Positions 27,894 to 35,814 are shown, counted from the first letter of the stretch. The stretch is DNA of 64,000 bases from Microcella sp. (GCF_025808395.1 NZ_CP075524.1:558001-622000), one strand, 5' to 3'. Made by a program: numbers and translations. Notes: generated by a model from the sequence alone, not told the origin.

Positions 27894-29141
27894 ATGGATA
27901 CCGGCGAACTCAGTTGGGCCATAACGGCCACCGCCCTTGTTCTCTTCATGACACCGGGTGTCGCATTCTTCTACGGCGGCCTCGTCAAAGCCAAGAGCGT
28001 CATCAGCATGATGATGATGAGCTTCGGGGCTTTGGGCCTCATCAGCGTGCTCTGGGTGCTCTACGGCTTCAACATGTCGGCCGTTGACGGGCCGGGACAG
28101 CTCTTCGGCAACCCGTTCGCTGACTTTGGTCTCATGACTCTTGCTTCGGATCTTGCCTCAGACGACGCGACGCTGGTCGCTGCGGCGAACGAGGGTCTGG
28201 TCGGCGCGACCTTCGGAGCGACCTTCGCGATCATCACCGTGGCTCTTGTCTCGGGCGCGATCGCAGACCGCGCGAAGTTCGGATCCTGGATTCTCTTCGC
28301 CGGTATCTGGGCCACTTTGGTCTACTTCCCGGTCGCGGCATGGGTCTGGGGCGGCGGCTGGATTCTCGAGCTCGGGGGCCTCTTGGGCCTCCCCGAAGTG
28401 ATCGACTACGCAGGTGGAACCGCGGTACACATCAACGCCGGAGCTGCGGCACTCGCACTCGCTCTCGTTTTGGGCAAGCGTGTCGGTTTCGCCAAGGGCG
28501 CTCACGTGCCTCACAACCCGCCGTTCGTGCTTCTGGGCGCCGGAATCCTGTGGTTCGGCTGGTTCGGATTCAACGCCGGTGCAGAATTCGCGAACGGCAT
28601 GGCAAACGTCGGTCTCATCGTCGTCAACACGCTCGGAGCGACAGCAGCCGCGATCCTCGGCTGGCTCATCATCGAGAAGATCAAAGACGGCAAGCCGACG
28701 TCGGTCGGTGCAGGCTCGGGTGCCATTGCTGGTCTCGTCGCCATCACCCCTGCGTGCGCCAACCTCGCGCCCGGCTTCGCTCTTCTGCTCGGCATCATCG
28801 CCGGTGTGCTCTGCGCTCTCGCGGTTGAACTGAAGTTCAAGTGGGGCTTCGATGACTCGCTCGACGTCGTCGGCATCCACCTCGTCGGTGGACTCATCGG
28901 AACCCTGTACCTTGGCTTCTTCGCCATCGGCACCGGGCTCTTCACCGGTGGCGACTTCGGTCAACTCGCCGTGCAGGCGATCGCAGCATTCGGCGTGATG
29001 TTCTACTCGTTCGTTGTCGCGTTCATCGTCGGCTTCGCGATCGAGAAGACCATCGGCTTCCGAGTGACCGAGGAAGACGAGATCGCGGGCATCGACCCGA
29101 TCGTTCACGGCGAAGCGGGCTACGTCTTCGACGCCAAGTAA
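27894..29141 (+). CDS. amt: Ammonium transporter (Amt family)
   Basis: The 415-residue, eleven-helix channel conducts ammonium/ammonia. The two pore histidines are present: His179 in DYAGGTAVHINAG and His329 in VVGIHLVGG. Other family motifs are PGVAFFYGGLV, FAIITVALVSGAIADR and GFNAGAEFA. The ATG follows GAGAGGTAGAAACTG, a fair ribosome-binding site. No glnK follows. Instead, beyond a strong terminator, comes a second protein with the same fold but degenerate motifs. Nitrogen control by GlnR is suggested by the upstream box. Confidence 0.95.
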   Translation: MDTGELSWAITATALVLFMTPGVAFFYGGLVKAKSVISMMMMSFGALGLISVLWVLYGFNMSAVDGPGQLFGNPFADFGLMTLASDLASDDATLVAAANEGLVGATFGATFAIITVALVSGAIADRAKFGSWILFAGIWATLVYFPVAAWVWGGGWILELGGLLGLPEVIDYAGGTAVHINAGAAALALALVLGKRVGFAKGAHVPHNPPFVLLGAGILWFGWFGFNAGAEFANGMANVGLIVVNTLGATAAAILGWLIIEKIKDGKPTSVGAGSGAIAGLVAITPACANLAPGFALLLGIIAGVLCALAVELKFKWGFDDSLDVVGIHLVGGLIGTLYLGFFAIGTGLFTGGDFGQLAVQAIAAFGVMFYSFVVAFIVGFAIEKTIGFRVTEEDEIAGIDPIVHGEAGYVFDAK

Positions 29142-29173
29142 GCAACTCCCGTCCTTCCGCAAGGAACGACAGC

Positions 29174-29208
29174 AGGGGCGCTACTCTCACACTGGGAGTA
29201 GCGCCCCT
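29174..29208 (+). terminator. Strong terminator hairpin after amt
   Basis: GGGGCGCTACTC (29175-29186) pairs perfectly with GAGTAGCGCCCC (29196-29207) around a 9-base loop, with one extra A-T pair (13 bp). It starts 33 bases after the amt stop. No T-run follows. Confidence 0.75.
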
Positions 29209-29237
29209 CGGGCGTTGAGCGACGAAAGGGTGAGCCC

Positions 29238-30305
29238 ATGGCCGTGAGCGATGCTGCTCTGCAGTGGCTCGCCACAGTGCTCGTAGTGCTCGTTCCCGTC
29301 GGACTCCTCCTCGCTTCGGCGCGGCGTGGCCGCGGTCTCATCATCGGCGTACTGAGCACCGGTCTAGTGGCTGCCGTGGCCTCACTGACGGTTTCCTCAC
29401 TCGTGAGCAGCACCGCAGATCTGCCCGCACGGGTGCTCGACGCCGCGTTCGCCGCAGCAGTCGCGGCATCACTCGTCGTGCTCACGGCACGGAGGCTGGG
29501 CTCTGTCGGCGCAGCTGTCTTCGCCGGCTCGTGGTCGCTGCTGGTCTTTCAGCCGGTCTTCGTGGCCACGATGGGCTCGCTGCCGTCACTCGTGCAGACC
29601 GTGTTCGGCGCCGTCGACTATGCGGCAGTGCACGCCTCGCACGTGGCAGCCGCAACATCCGTCATCGCACTCACGATGTTGCCGAGGCCGGCTCTCGAGA
29701 ACGATCTCACTCCAGAGACGGGTCGTGGGCGCTCTCTCATCGCGGCCGCGTTCGTCGCCGTTGGGGCGATGGGGTGGATGCTCGGAGTCGAACGCATCGT
29801 GAGTGACGCCACCGGACGCATCGCGCTCAATGCACTCGTCGGCCTCGCGCTCGGAGCCGCCGTCTGGGTGCTCACGACGCGTATCGCGGGACGACCGTTC
29901 GACGCTCGCGGTGTGGTCTGGGGGGTGGTGACGGCGTGGGGCGCCATCGGGCTCGGGCTTGCCTTCCTCTCGCCGATGGCGCTCGCGTCGACAACAGTCT
30001 TCGCCGCGGCCGCGGCCGCGGCGGTGGTCGCCAGGGGCCGCGCGGGCGCCGACAGGGGCCGTCGAGCGGCCGTGGCGGTGATCGTGGCGGTGTCTGTCGG
30101 GGGAGTGGTGCTCGCACTGCTCGCTGATGGCTTCGGGATGGCCGCCACTGGTTCGACCGCGCTCGTTCTGGGGCAGCTGGGCGCTGTGCTCGTCATCGGC
30201 ATCGCCGCGTTCATGCTCGGACTGCTGTGCGGAGGCATGGCGCTGGTCGTTGTGAAGGGCAGCACGATCAGGTCGAGCTCTCGGCCCTCGTCACGGTGCG
30301 GCTGA
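29238..30305 (+). CDS. Amt-like membrane protein, degenerate paralogue of the ammonium transporter
   Basis: The 355-residue protein has about ten or eleven hydrophobic helices. It is not a recognised family at first glance, but it aligns collinearly with the preceding Amt. DYAAVHASHVAAA (His135) matches DYAGGTAVHINAG (His179). Asn198, a Trp 12 residues later and GRP match NTL..W..GKP. LGQLG (311-315) matches FGQLA. The distances between landmarks differ by only about three residues. The second pore His is replaced (Val285 opposite His329) and the FxxxxxTIVSG signature is lost, so ordinary ammonium conduction is unlikely. It could be a sensor, a regulator or a decaying copy. GAAAGGG precedes the ATG. 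Confidence 0.6.
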   Translation: MAVSDAALQWLATVLVVLVPVGLLLASARRGRGLIIGVLSTGLVAAVASLTVSSLVSSTADLPARVLDAAFAAAVAASLVVLTARRLGSVGAAVFAGSWSLLVFQPVFVATMGSLPSLVQTVFGAVDYAAVHASHVAAATSVIALTMLPRPALENDLTPETGRGRSLIAAAFVAVGAMGWMLGVERIVSDATGRIALNALVGLALGAAVWVLTTRIAGRPFDARGVVWGVVTAWGAIGLGLAFLSPMALASTTVFAAAAAAAVVARGRAGADRGRRAAVAVIVAVSVGGVVLALLADGFGMAATGSTALVLGQLGAVLVIGIAAFMLGLLCGGMALVVVKGSTIRSSSRPSSRCG

Positions 30306-30311
30306 TAGCCT
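30306..30311 (+). promoter_or_regulatory. -10 box of the transmembrane reductase gene
   Basis: TAGCCT begins 1 base after the upstream stop codon and lies 9 bases before the ATG at 30321, giving a nearly leaderless transcript. Confidence 0.4.
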
Positions 30312-30320
30312 GCCGCTTCG

Positions 30321-31628
30321 ATGAAGAAGCAATACCACTGGGGATACGCCGTCGTCGCCGCGACGACGCTGCTCTCGCTGCTGATCTGGATCGGCTCGAT
30401 GTGGTACTTCGATGAGTGGTACGACGAGCCGTTCACCTACGTTGCGAAGGTCGGCAGCATGGGAGCCACGACGCTCATCTGCTGGACCTTCATCCTCTCG
30501 ACGCGCTTCAGCGTCGTCGAGCGGCTCTTCGGCGGACTCGACAAGGTGTACAAGGCGCACCGCCACATCGGTCAAACGGCCTTCTTTCTCATTCTTCTGC
30601 ACCCGCTCTTCCTGGCGGTCCGGCTGCTGCCCGAATGGCAGGAGTTCTTGCGCTTCTTCTGGTTCTCAGACGACTGGGTCAGAAACTCGGGCATCATCGC
30701 CCTGCTGCTCTTCTTCGTGCTCGTGTCGGTGTCGCTCTGGATCAGCCTGCGCTATCACGTATGGAAGCAGACGCACCACTTCTTCGGGCTGGTGCTCATC
30801 GTGGTGATCGTGCACATGATCGTGGCCAACGCCGAGATCATGACCTTCCCGGTGCTTCGGGTGTGGTTCTTCGCGTGGTTGGCGATAGCGGTGCTCTGCT
30901 ACATCTACATCAGGCTGCTCTACCGCTGGATCGGCCCGCTCTACGACTACGAGGTTGTGGCCACAACGGAGCGTGGTGACATCATCGAGATCTCGCTGAA
31001 GCCAGTGCGCCCTCGACGACACCTCAAGCACCGCCCTGGGCAGTTCATCTACATCTCGTTCGACACCGAGACAGTGAGTGCCGAACCTCACCCCTTCAGC
31101 ATCTCGTCGCCGCCGGAAGAACCTCACCTGCGCATCTCGGTCAAAGAGCTCGGCGATTGGACGAGCGGGCTCGACTCGCTGCAGGGCGGTGAGCGGGCGC
31201 GCATCTGGGGGCCGTACGGAAAGTTCGGCGACAACCTCGCCGCCGACCCAGACCTCGACCCAGTGCTCATCGCTGGCGGCATCGGGCTGACGCCGTTTCT
31301 CAGCATGATCAACGACGACCAGCTGATGCACGAGACCGACCGCACTATCTACCTGATCTACAGCGTCGAGACCCCAGACGAGGCGATCTATCACGACGAC
31401 ATCGAGTCGCTGCACCTCGACCCCGAGCGATTCGTGTACGTGCCGCACAGCTCAGACGACGACGGCTTTCTCGACGCGACGACCATCGCCGACAAGGTCG
31501 GCGGCCTCGACGGCAAGACGTTCCTCATCTGCGGGCCAGCGCCGATGATGGAGTCGATCGCCGACGACCTGAAGAAGCACGGAGTGGGAATCGAGCGCAT
31601 CGCGACCGAAGACTTCAGTGTGATCTGA
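30321..31628 (+). CDS. Ferric reductase-like transmembrane FAD/NAD(P) oxidoreductase
   Basis: The 435-residue protein joins a ferric-reductase-type membrane domain to a ferredoxin-reductase-type soluble domain. About six helices carry paired histidines (HRHIGQTAFFLILLHP; HHFFGLVLIVVIVHM) that could bind two haems. The soluble half (from residue ~215) has RPGQFIYISF and HPFSISSPP for FAD, GGIGLTPFLSM for NAD(P)H and CGPAPMM near the end. It should move electrons from cytoplasmic NAD(P)H across the membrane to iron, oxygen or another acceptor. No electron partner or iron-uptake gene lies nearby, so the acceptor is unknown. Confidence 0.85.
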   Translation: MKKQYHWGYAVVAATTLLSLLIWIGSMWYFDEWYDEPFTYVAKVGSMGATTLICWTFILSTRFSVVERLFGGLDKVYKAHRHIGQTAFFLILLHPLFLAVRLLPEWQEFLRFFWFSDDWVRNSGIIALLLFFVLVSVSLWISLRYHVWKQTHHFFGLVLIVVIVHMIVANAEIMTFPVLRVWFFAWLAIAVLCYIYIRLLYRWIGPLYDYEVVATTERGDIIEISLKPVRPRRHLKHRPGQFIYISFDTETVSAEPHPFSISSPPEEPHLRISVKELGDWTSGLDSLQGGERARIWGPYGKFGDNLAADPDLDPVLIAGGIGLTPFLSMINDDQLMHETDRTIYLIYSVETPDEAIYHDDIESLHLDPERFVYVPHSSDDDGFLDATTIADKVGGLDGKTFLICGPAPMMESIADDLKKHGVGIERIATEDFSVI

Positions 31629-31649
31629 GGTGCGTGCAGAGCTTGCCGG

Positions 31650-31722
31650 TGGGCGATACCAGACTCGAACTGATGACCTCTTCCGTGTGAAGGAAGCGCG
31701 CTACCAACTGCGCCAATCGCCC
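31650..31722 (-). tRNA. tRNA-Val (CAC)
   Basis: The minus-strand sequence folds as a cloverleaf: acceptor GGGCGAT/ATCGCCC, D-arm GCGC...GCGC, anticodon stem CTTCC/GGAAG with loop TTCACAC (anticodon CAC) and a T-arm with TTCGAGT. The 3' CCA is not fully encoded (A-CC-G). It points away from the three plus-strand tRNAs. Confidence 0.93.
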
Positions 31723-31860
31723 GTGCGAGACCATCTTGCCATAAACGGTGGCGGCAGATTCGACCGCGCGCGAGCATCCCGTCACAAACGCGCGCCGGTT
31801 TGGCCGCTGGTGAAAATGTGGGCTAGAGTTTCGATGCAGCCCGGCAACGGGACGCGAAAT

Positions 31861-31932
31861 GCGGATGTGGCGCAGTGGTAGCGCATCACCTTGCCAAGGT
31901 GAGGGTCGCGAGTTCGAATCTCGTCATCCGCT
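31861..31932 (+). tRNA. tRNA-Gly (GCC)
   Basis: The cloverleaf has acceptor GCGGATG/CATCCGC, anticodon stem TCACC/GGTGA with loop TTGCCAA (anticodon GCC), T-loop TTCGAAT and discriminator T. CCA is not encoded. Confidence 0.94.
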
Positions 31933-31935
31933 CGA

Positions 31936-31966
31936 GTGATCGCCCCAGGTAGCTGGGGGCGATCAC
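31936..31966 (+). terminator. Long hairpin between tRNA-Gly and tRNA-Cys
   Basis: GTGATCGCCCCAG (from 31936) pairs with CTGGGGGCGATCAC (to 31966) around a GTAG loop, with a single bulged G. It starts 4 bases after tRNA-Gly and ends 5 bases before tRNA-Cys, so it could terminate the first or act in processing. Confidence 0.5.
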
Positions 31967-31970
31967 CCAC

Positions 31971-32041
31971 GGTGGCGTGGCCGAGAGGCGAGGCAGCGGC
32001 CTGCAAAGCCGTATACACGGGTTCGAATCCCGTCGCCACCT
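31971..32041 (+). tRNA. tRNA-Cys (GCA)
   Basis: The cloverleaf has acceptor GGTGGCG/CGCCACC, anticodon stem GCGGC/GCCGT with loop CTGCAAA (anticodon GCA), T-arm ACGGG/CCCGT with TTCGAAT, and discriminator T. CCA is not encoded. Confidence 0.94.
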
Positions 32042-32076
32042 CACAGCTACCACACCGAGTAACACCCCATGCGAAT

Positions 32077-32151
32077 GGGCGATTGGCGCAGCGGTAGCGC
32101 GCTTCCCTGACACGGAAGAGGTCACTGGTTCGATCCCAGTATCGCCCACCA
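32077..32151 (+). tRNA. tRNA-Val (GAC)
   Basis: The cloverleaf has acceptor GGGCGAT/ATCGCCC, anticodon stem CTTCC/GGAAG with loop CTGACAC (anticodon GAC), T-loop TTCGATC and discriminator A followed by an encoded CCA. Its last 25 bases before that CCA's second C are repeated exactly 72 bases downstream. Confidence 0.94.
32125..32149 (+). repeat. 25-base direct repeat, copy 1 (3' end of tRNA-Val)
   Basis: The repeat runs from CTGGTTCGATCCCAG to ATCGCCCAC and covers the T-arm, the acceptor 3' strand and the discriminator of tRNA-Val(GAC). Confidence 0.85.
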
Positions 32152-32174
32152 TCGTTTCCCCGGCCCAGTGACCT

Positions 32175-32196
32175 CGCAGTCGCTGTGGCGACTGCG
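32175..32196 (+). repeat. Perfect 9-bp hairpin abutting the second repeat copy
   Basis: CGCAGTCGC pairs with GCGACTGCG around a TGTG loop. The last stem base is directly followed by the second copy of the tRNA 3' end. It may terminate the tRNA transcript or mark a rearrangement joint. Confidence 0.6.
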
Positions 32197-32221
32197 CTGG
32201 TTCGATCCCAGTATCGCCCAC
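32197..32221 (+). repeat. 25-base direct repeat, copy 2 (orphan tRNA-Val 3' end)
   Basis: It is identical to 32125-32149 but has no upstream tRNA 5' half: the bases where GGCGATT and the D-arm would lie do not match. Copies of tRNA 3' ends are typical attachment-site scars; a partly deleted tandem tRNA copy is the alternative, since the offset of 72 bases equals one tRNA length. Confidence 0.7.
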
Positions 32222-32280
32222 TATCCTTTCTCCCTCGCTCGAGGCCCATCGTGAGTTTGCATCAGCAAGCGGCGGGGGAC

Positions 32281-32286
32281 TAGCCT
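32281..32286 (+). promoter_or_regulatory. -10 box of the small membrane protein gene (leaderless)
   Basis: TAGCCT is followed by 7 bases and the GTG at 32294. Confidence 0.45.
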
Positions 32287-32293
32287 CGCGACT

Positions 32294-32710
32294 GTGAGCC
32301 GAAACGCACTGCTGATCGTGGGGGCAATCCTGGGCATCCTCAGGGGTGTGCTCGGCGCATTCTCCGGAATCGGGGGCCTCTCGACCGTGAGCATGATCGA
32401 GAGCATCATTCCCGGCTACACCCCGGTGTTCGTCTTCGAGTTCGTGCTCTCGTTCGTGGTCTTGGGTGTCGCCATCTTCGTGCTGGTGAAGTCGAACGAT
32501 CCCGGCAGCGCCGGCGCCATCAGGGGATGGGGCTTCGCCATCATCGCTGCGGGAGTCATCGACCTGGTGTGGACTCTCGCGCTCGTGGGTGCCGCGCCAG
32601 AAGGCATCGCGGCGGGGCTCGGCTCGCTCGGAGCACTGGCCCTCATCGGCGGACTCTTCGTCGGCGGTGCGAACCGATTGCGCAAGGCTTCGCCGCCCCA
32701 CCCGGCCTGA
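32294..32710 (+). CDS. Small membrane protein of unknown function
   Basis: The 138-residue protein has four predicted hydrophobic helices (about residues 5-25, 44-65, 76-100 and 105-127) and a short basic C-terminus. No family was recognised. The GTG start is supported by a -10 box 7 bases upstream. It lies alone between the tRNA cluster and the glycosyltransferase gene, which has its own promoter. Confidence 0.7.
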   Translation: MSRNALLIVGAILGILRGVLGAFSGIGGLSTVSMIESIIPGYTPVFVFEFVLSFVVLGVAIFVLVKSNDPGSAGAIRGWGFAIIAAGVIDLVWTLALVGAAPEGIAAGLGSLGALALIGGLFVGGANRLRKASPPHPA

Positions 32711-32753
32711 GGCGCACCCCGTTCTGGGGCGTCCGTCTCGGGGGCAACGCCAG

Positions 32754-32759
32754 TACGAT
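32754..32759 (+). promoter_or_regulatory. -10 box of the glycosyltransferase gene (leaderless)
   Basis: TACGAT is followed by 6 bases and the ATG at 32766, which sets the start despite an open frame reaching further upstream. Confidence 0.5.
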
Positions 32760-32765
32760 CGAGTC

Positions 32766-34646
32766 ATGGCTCTGGGGGGAGATGTGTCGGCGACCCGCGT
32801 CGCCGACAGCGAAGCGTTCGCCGCGCTGCTGCTGCAGGCGGGACTCGTGTCGGCCGAGGCGCTCGCGTTCGCACGTCAGGTGAAGCAGCGCACGGGCGCG
32901 CACATCGACGAAGTGCTCATCAGCCAGGGGCTGCTCGACACCGAGTCGTTGCTGCTCGCCGAAGCGCAAGCGTGGGGCGTGCATCCGATCGATCTTGATG
33001 CGGTGGCGTTCGATGAGAATCTGATTCGTCGGGCTCCTGGTCAGGTCTACATCGCTGAGAACTGGATGCCCATCCGGCGTTCGACGAACGGCTCGATCAT
33101 TGTCGCCACGGCCAGGGGCGTCGCCCCCGAGCGTGTGGCGCGAATTCAGAGAGTGCTCAAGGAGACCGATCTGCAGTTCGTCGCCACGACGTCGTGGGGC
33201 ATCAAGAATTCGTGCTTGCGGCTCTTCCGCAGTGAGATCGCCGATGAGGCGGCGAACGAATTGTGGCGTCAGAATCCGCGCATGTCGGCGCGCATCACGT
33301 TCAGCCGCAGCCAGAAGATCGGGCTCATCCTGACAGCCCTCGCGCTACTGGTGTCGGCCATCGTGTGGCCCATCGAGACGGCGATCGTCACCCTCACGGT
33401 GATGAGTCTGGTGTTTCTGGCGGGCACGAGCTTCAAGTTCATCGTCGCCATGCGAGGTGCACGCTACGACGTCGTCGAACGGGTCAGCTCTGCGCAGGTC
33501 GATGCGCTCGTCGAGCGCGAACTGCCGAGATACACGGTGCTGGTTCCCGTGTTCCGCGAGGCGAACATCGTCGGCCAGCTGATTCGCAATCTGGGGGGCA
33601 TCGACTACCCGACCGAGAAGCTCGAGGTGCTGATTCTCATCGAAGAAGAAGACCACGAGACGCGCGACGCGGTGCTCACCTCGAACCCGCCCCCGCACTT
33701 TCGCATCGTCACGATTCCGAAGGGGCACCCGCAGACGAAGCCGCGAGCCTGCAATGTCGGCCTCTTCTTCGCGACCGGCGAGTACCTCGTGATCTATGAC
33801 GCCGAAGACACCCCAGACCCCGATCAGCTCAAGAAGGCTGTCGTCGCGTTTCGCCGTGGCGGCAGCGAGACCGTGTGCGTGCAGGCCTCGCTCAACTATT
33901 TCAACGATCGAGAGAACGCGCTCACGCGCATGTTCACGCTCGAGTACAGCTATTGGTTCGACTACATGCTCGCCGGTCTCGACTTGGGCGATCTGCCGAT
34001 TCCGCTCGGGGGCACGTCGAATCACTTCAGAACCTCGGCGCTCATCGAGTTGGGCGGGTGGGATCCGTACAACGTGACAGAAGACGCCGACCTCGGCATC
34101 AGGGCCAGCGCTCTGGGCTACCGCGTGGGCGTCATCAACTCGACGACGATGGAAGAGGCGAACACCTCGATTCCGAACTTCGTGCGGCAGCGCTCCCGCT
34201 GGATCAAGGGCTACATGCAGACGACGCTCGTGCACGCCAGGCAACCGGTGGCGCTCATCCGGCAGATCGGTCTTCGTCGGTTCTTGAGCTTCGTGCTGCT
34301 CATCGCGGGCACACCGGCGACCTTCCTCGGGGTGATCCCGTTCTACGTCGTGACGGTATTCACGATCTTCTTGCCCGTCGACACTCTCGGCCAACTGTTT
34401 CCGGTGTGGCTGCTCTGGCTGACGCTGCTCAACTTCGTCGTCGGCAACGTCATCATGATCTACCTCTCGATGATGGGCCCGTACAAGCGCGGCACCTTCC
34501 ACCTCATGCTCTGGGCCCTGCTGAACCCGCTCTACTGGCTCTTGCACTCGATCGCCGCATACAAGGGGCTCTGGCAGCTCATCACCAAGCCCCACTACTG
34601 GGAGAAGACCGAGCACGGTCTGACCACTCATGTCCAGCACAACTGA
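32766..34646 (+). CDS. Membrane glycosyltransferase family 2 with N-terminal MshEN/GspE-N-like domain
   Basis: The 626-residue protein has a cytoplasmic N-terminal domain (residues ~15-150; LLLQAGLVSAEALAFARQV, LISQGLLDTESLLLAEAQAWGV, PVIVATA-like IIVATARGVAPE) resembling the MshEN/GspE N-terminal domain that in other proteins binds c-di-GMP. Two helices follow (~185-225). The GT-2 catalytic core has DAEDTPDP near 345 (DxD), TEDADLG near 438, and QRSRWIKGYMQ near 475, the Q(x)xRW motif of processive synthases such as NfrB and cellulose synthase. Four or five C-terminal helices end it. It probably polymerises and exports a cell-surface polysaccharide. The product sugar is unknown. The downstream gene overlaps by 17 bases. 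Confidence 0.82.
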   Translation: MALGGDVSATRVADSEAFAALLLQAGLVSAEALAFARQVKQRTGAHIDEVLISQGLLDTESLLLAEAQAWGVHPIDLDAVAFDENLIRRAPGQVYIAENWMPIRRSTNGSIIVATARGVAPERVARIQRVLKETDLQFVATTSWGIKNSCLRLFRSEIADEAANELWRQNPRMSARITFSRSQKIGLILTALALLVSAIVWPIETAIVTLTVMSLVFLAGTSFKFIVAMRGARYDVVERVSSAQVDALVERELPRYTVLVPVFREANIVGQLIRNLGGIDYPTEKLEVLILIEEEDHETRDAVLTSNPPPHFRIVTIPKGHPQTKPRACNVGLFFATGEYLVIYDAEDTPDPDQLKKAVVAFRRGGSETVCVQASLNYFNDRENALTRMFTLEYSYWFDYMLAGLDLGDLPIPLGGTSNHFRTSALIELGGWDPYNVTEDADLGIRASALGYRVGVINSTTMEEANTSIPNFVRQRSRWIKGYMQTTLVHARQPVALIRQIGLRRFLSFVLLIAGTPATFLGVIPFYVVTVFTIFLPVDTLGQLFPVWLLWLTLLNFVVGNVIMIYLSMMGPYKRGTFHLMLWALLNPLYWLLHSIAAYKGLWQLITKPHYWEKTEHGLTTHVQHN

Positions 34647-35814
34647 GACCACGGTGCTGCGTCGAGACCGGCAGAATCGCACCGCACCTCGCACTCGGCT
34701 CGACCCCTTCCCGCGCAGCCCGCTCGCGCGATGGATGCTCCGCCTCGGGCTCATGGCCCCCCTCGTGGTCATCGCGGTGCTGGTGCAGGGCGTGCCCTCA
34801 TCTGACGCGACTCCGAATGCCGGGCTCATCGATGGGGTCGCGGCGATCGACTGGAACCGGGGAGATGCCGAGTGGCTCGCCCTGCTGTATCCGCACGTCT
34901 CGAATCTGATCGCCGCCGCCAACCCGTTCGGGCGCCTCGGGCTCAGCATCATCGGTGCAGTCGCCGCCGGGTTCTTGCTGCAGAAGGTCGCTGAGATCAT
35001 CGCTCAGCGAGCGATTCCGCGCTCGACCGGCATCATTCTGGTGATCGCGCTGGCGGCGAACCCGCTGTTCTTCTACTTCGCACTCGAGAACCTTCCTGGC
35101 TTCCTCGCCCTGACATTCTTCGCGCTCGCGCTGGCCGACATCGTTCGCTTCGTCAACTGGGGCAACACCGAGTCGGGTTTCCGTGGGGGAATCCTGCTGA
35201 TGCTCGCCGCACTCAGCGATCCGTCGGGCATTCTCTTCGCGCTCATCGGCGCCCTGGCTTCGCCGTTCTTGCGCACGGGGCGCTCGTGGTCGCCGGGGTT
35301 GCGTGCGGCCAACACGCTCGTCATCGCCTTTCCGACGCTCGGGGCGTTCGCGACGATCGCGTTTCTCAACGTTCTCTTCTTCGGTTCTCCCTGGCCGGGG
35401 CAAGATCTCAGCGCTATCGTCGCGGGGCTGCCTGAGGGCGTCGCCGCGCTCGGCGCGCTGTACACCACGCCCACGGGATGGCTGATCGTCGCCCCGCTCG
35501 CGAGCGCCTGGCTCGTGGGCATCATCGTGCGCCGCCCGGCTGCACTCGTCGTGTCAGGCATCGTCTTCCTGCTGCTCAACGGAGCCTTCTTGCTCGGGGC
35601 CTTCCACCCCGGCGCAGCCGGCGTCACCTTCCTGCTGCTGACGCTGCTGGCCATTGCCCTGATTCCGGGCGCGCGCACGCCGCTCACCAATGCCCTGGTC
35701 GACGTCGTCGCTGTGCTGCAGATCGCGATCGCGTGGGCGGCGGCTCTCGACCGGCCTCTCGTGCTCGAGTGGATGCAGTCGGTCGCAGCCGCATCGTTGC
35801 TCGTCTTCGGCTGA
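34630..35814 (+). CDS. Polytopic membrane protein, probable partner of the glycosyltransferase
   Basis: The 394-residue protein has a basic N-terminal tail of ~35 residues and about ten hydrophobic helices. After the first helix, an outward loop carries DWNRGDAEWLALLYPHVSNL, which resembles the acidic first extracellular loop of GT-C glycosyltransferases such as the GT39/ArnT type. That resemblance is weak and is my inference. The ATG overlaps the end of the glycosyltransferase gene by 17 bases, so they are co-translated. It may extend, modify or export the polymer. No family was recognised with certainty. Confidence 0.65.
   Translation: MSSTTETTVLRRDRQNRTAPRTRLDPFPRSPLARWMLRLGLMAPLVVIAVLVQGVPSSDATPNAGLIDGVAAIDWNRGDAEWLALLYPHVSNLIAAANPFGRLGLSIIGAVAAGFLLQKVAEIIAQRAIPRSTGIILVIALAANPLFFYFALENLPGFLALTFFALALADIVRFVNWGNTESGFRGGILLMLAALSDPSGILFALIGALASPFLRTGRSWSPGLRAANTLVIAFPTLGAFATIAFLNVLFFGSPWPGQDLSAIVAGLPEGVAALGALYTTPTGWLIVAPLASAWLVGIIVRRPAALVVSGIVFLLLNGAFLLGAFHPGAAGVTFLLLTLLAIALIPGARTPLTNALVDVVAVLQIAIAWAAALDRPLVLEWMQSVAAASLLVFG

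Noticed and set aside
31886..32767. Minus-strand open frame across the tRNA cluster
   Set aside because: It reads through three tRNA genes, and parts of it (such as GDTGIEP repeats) are the well-known spurious translation of tRNA sequences.
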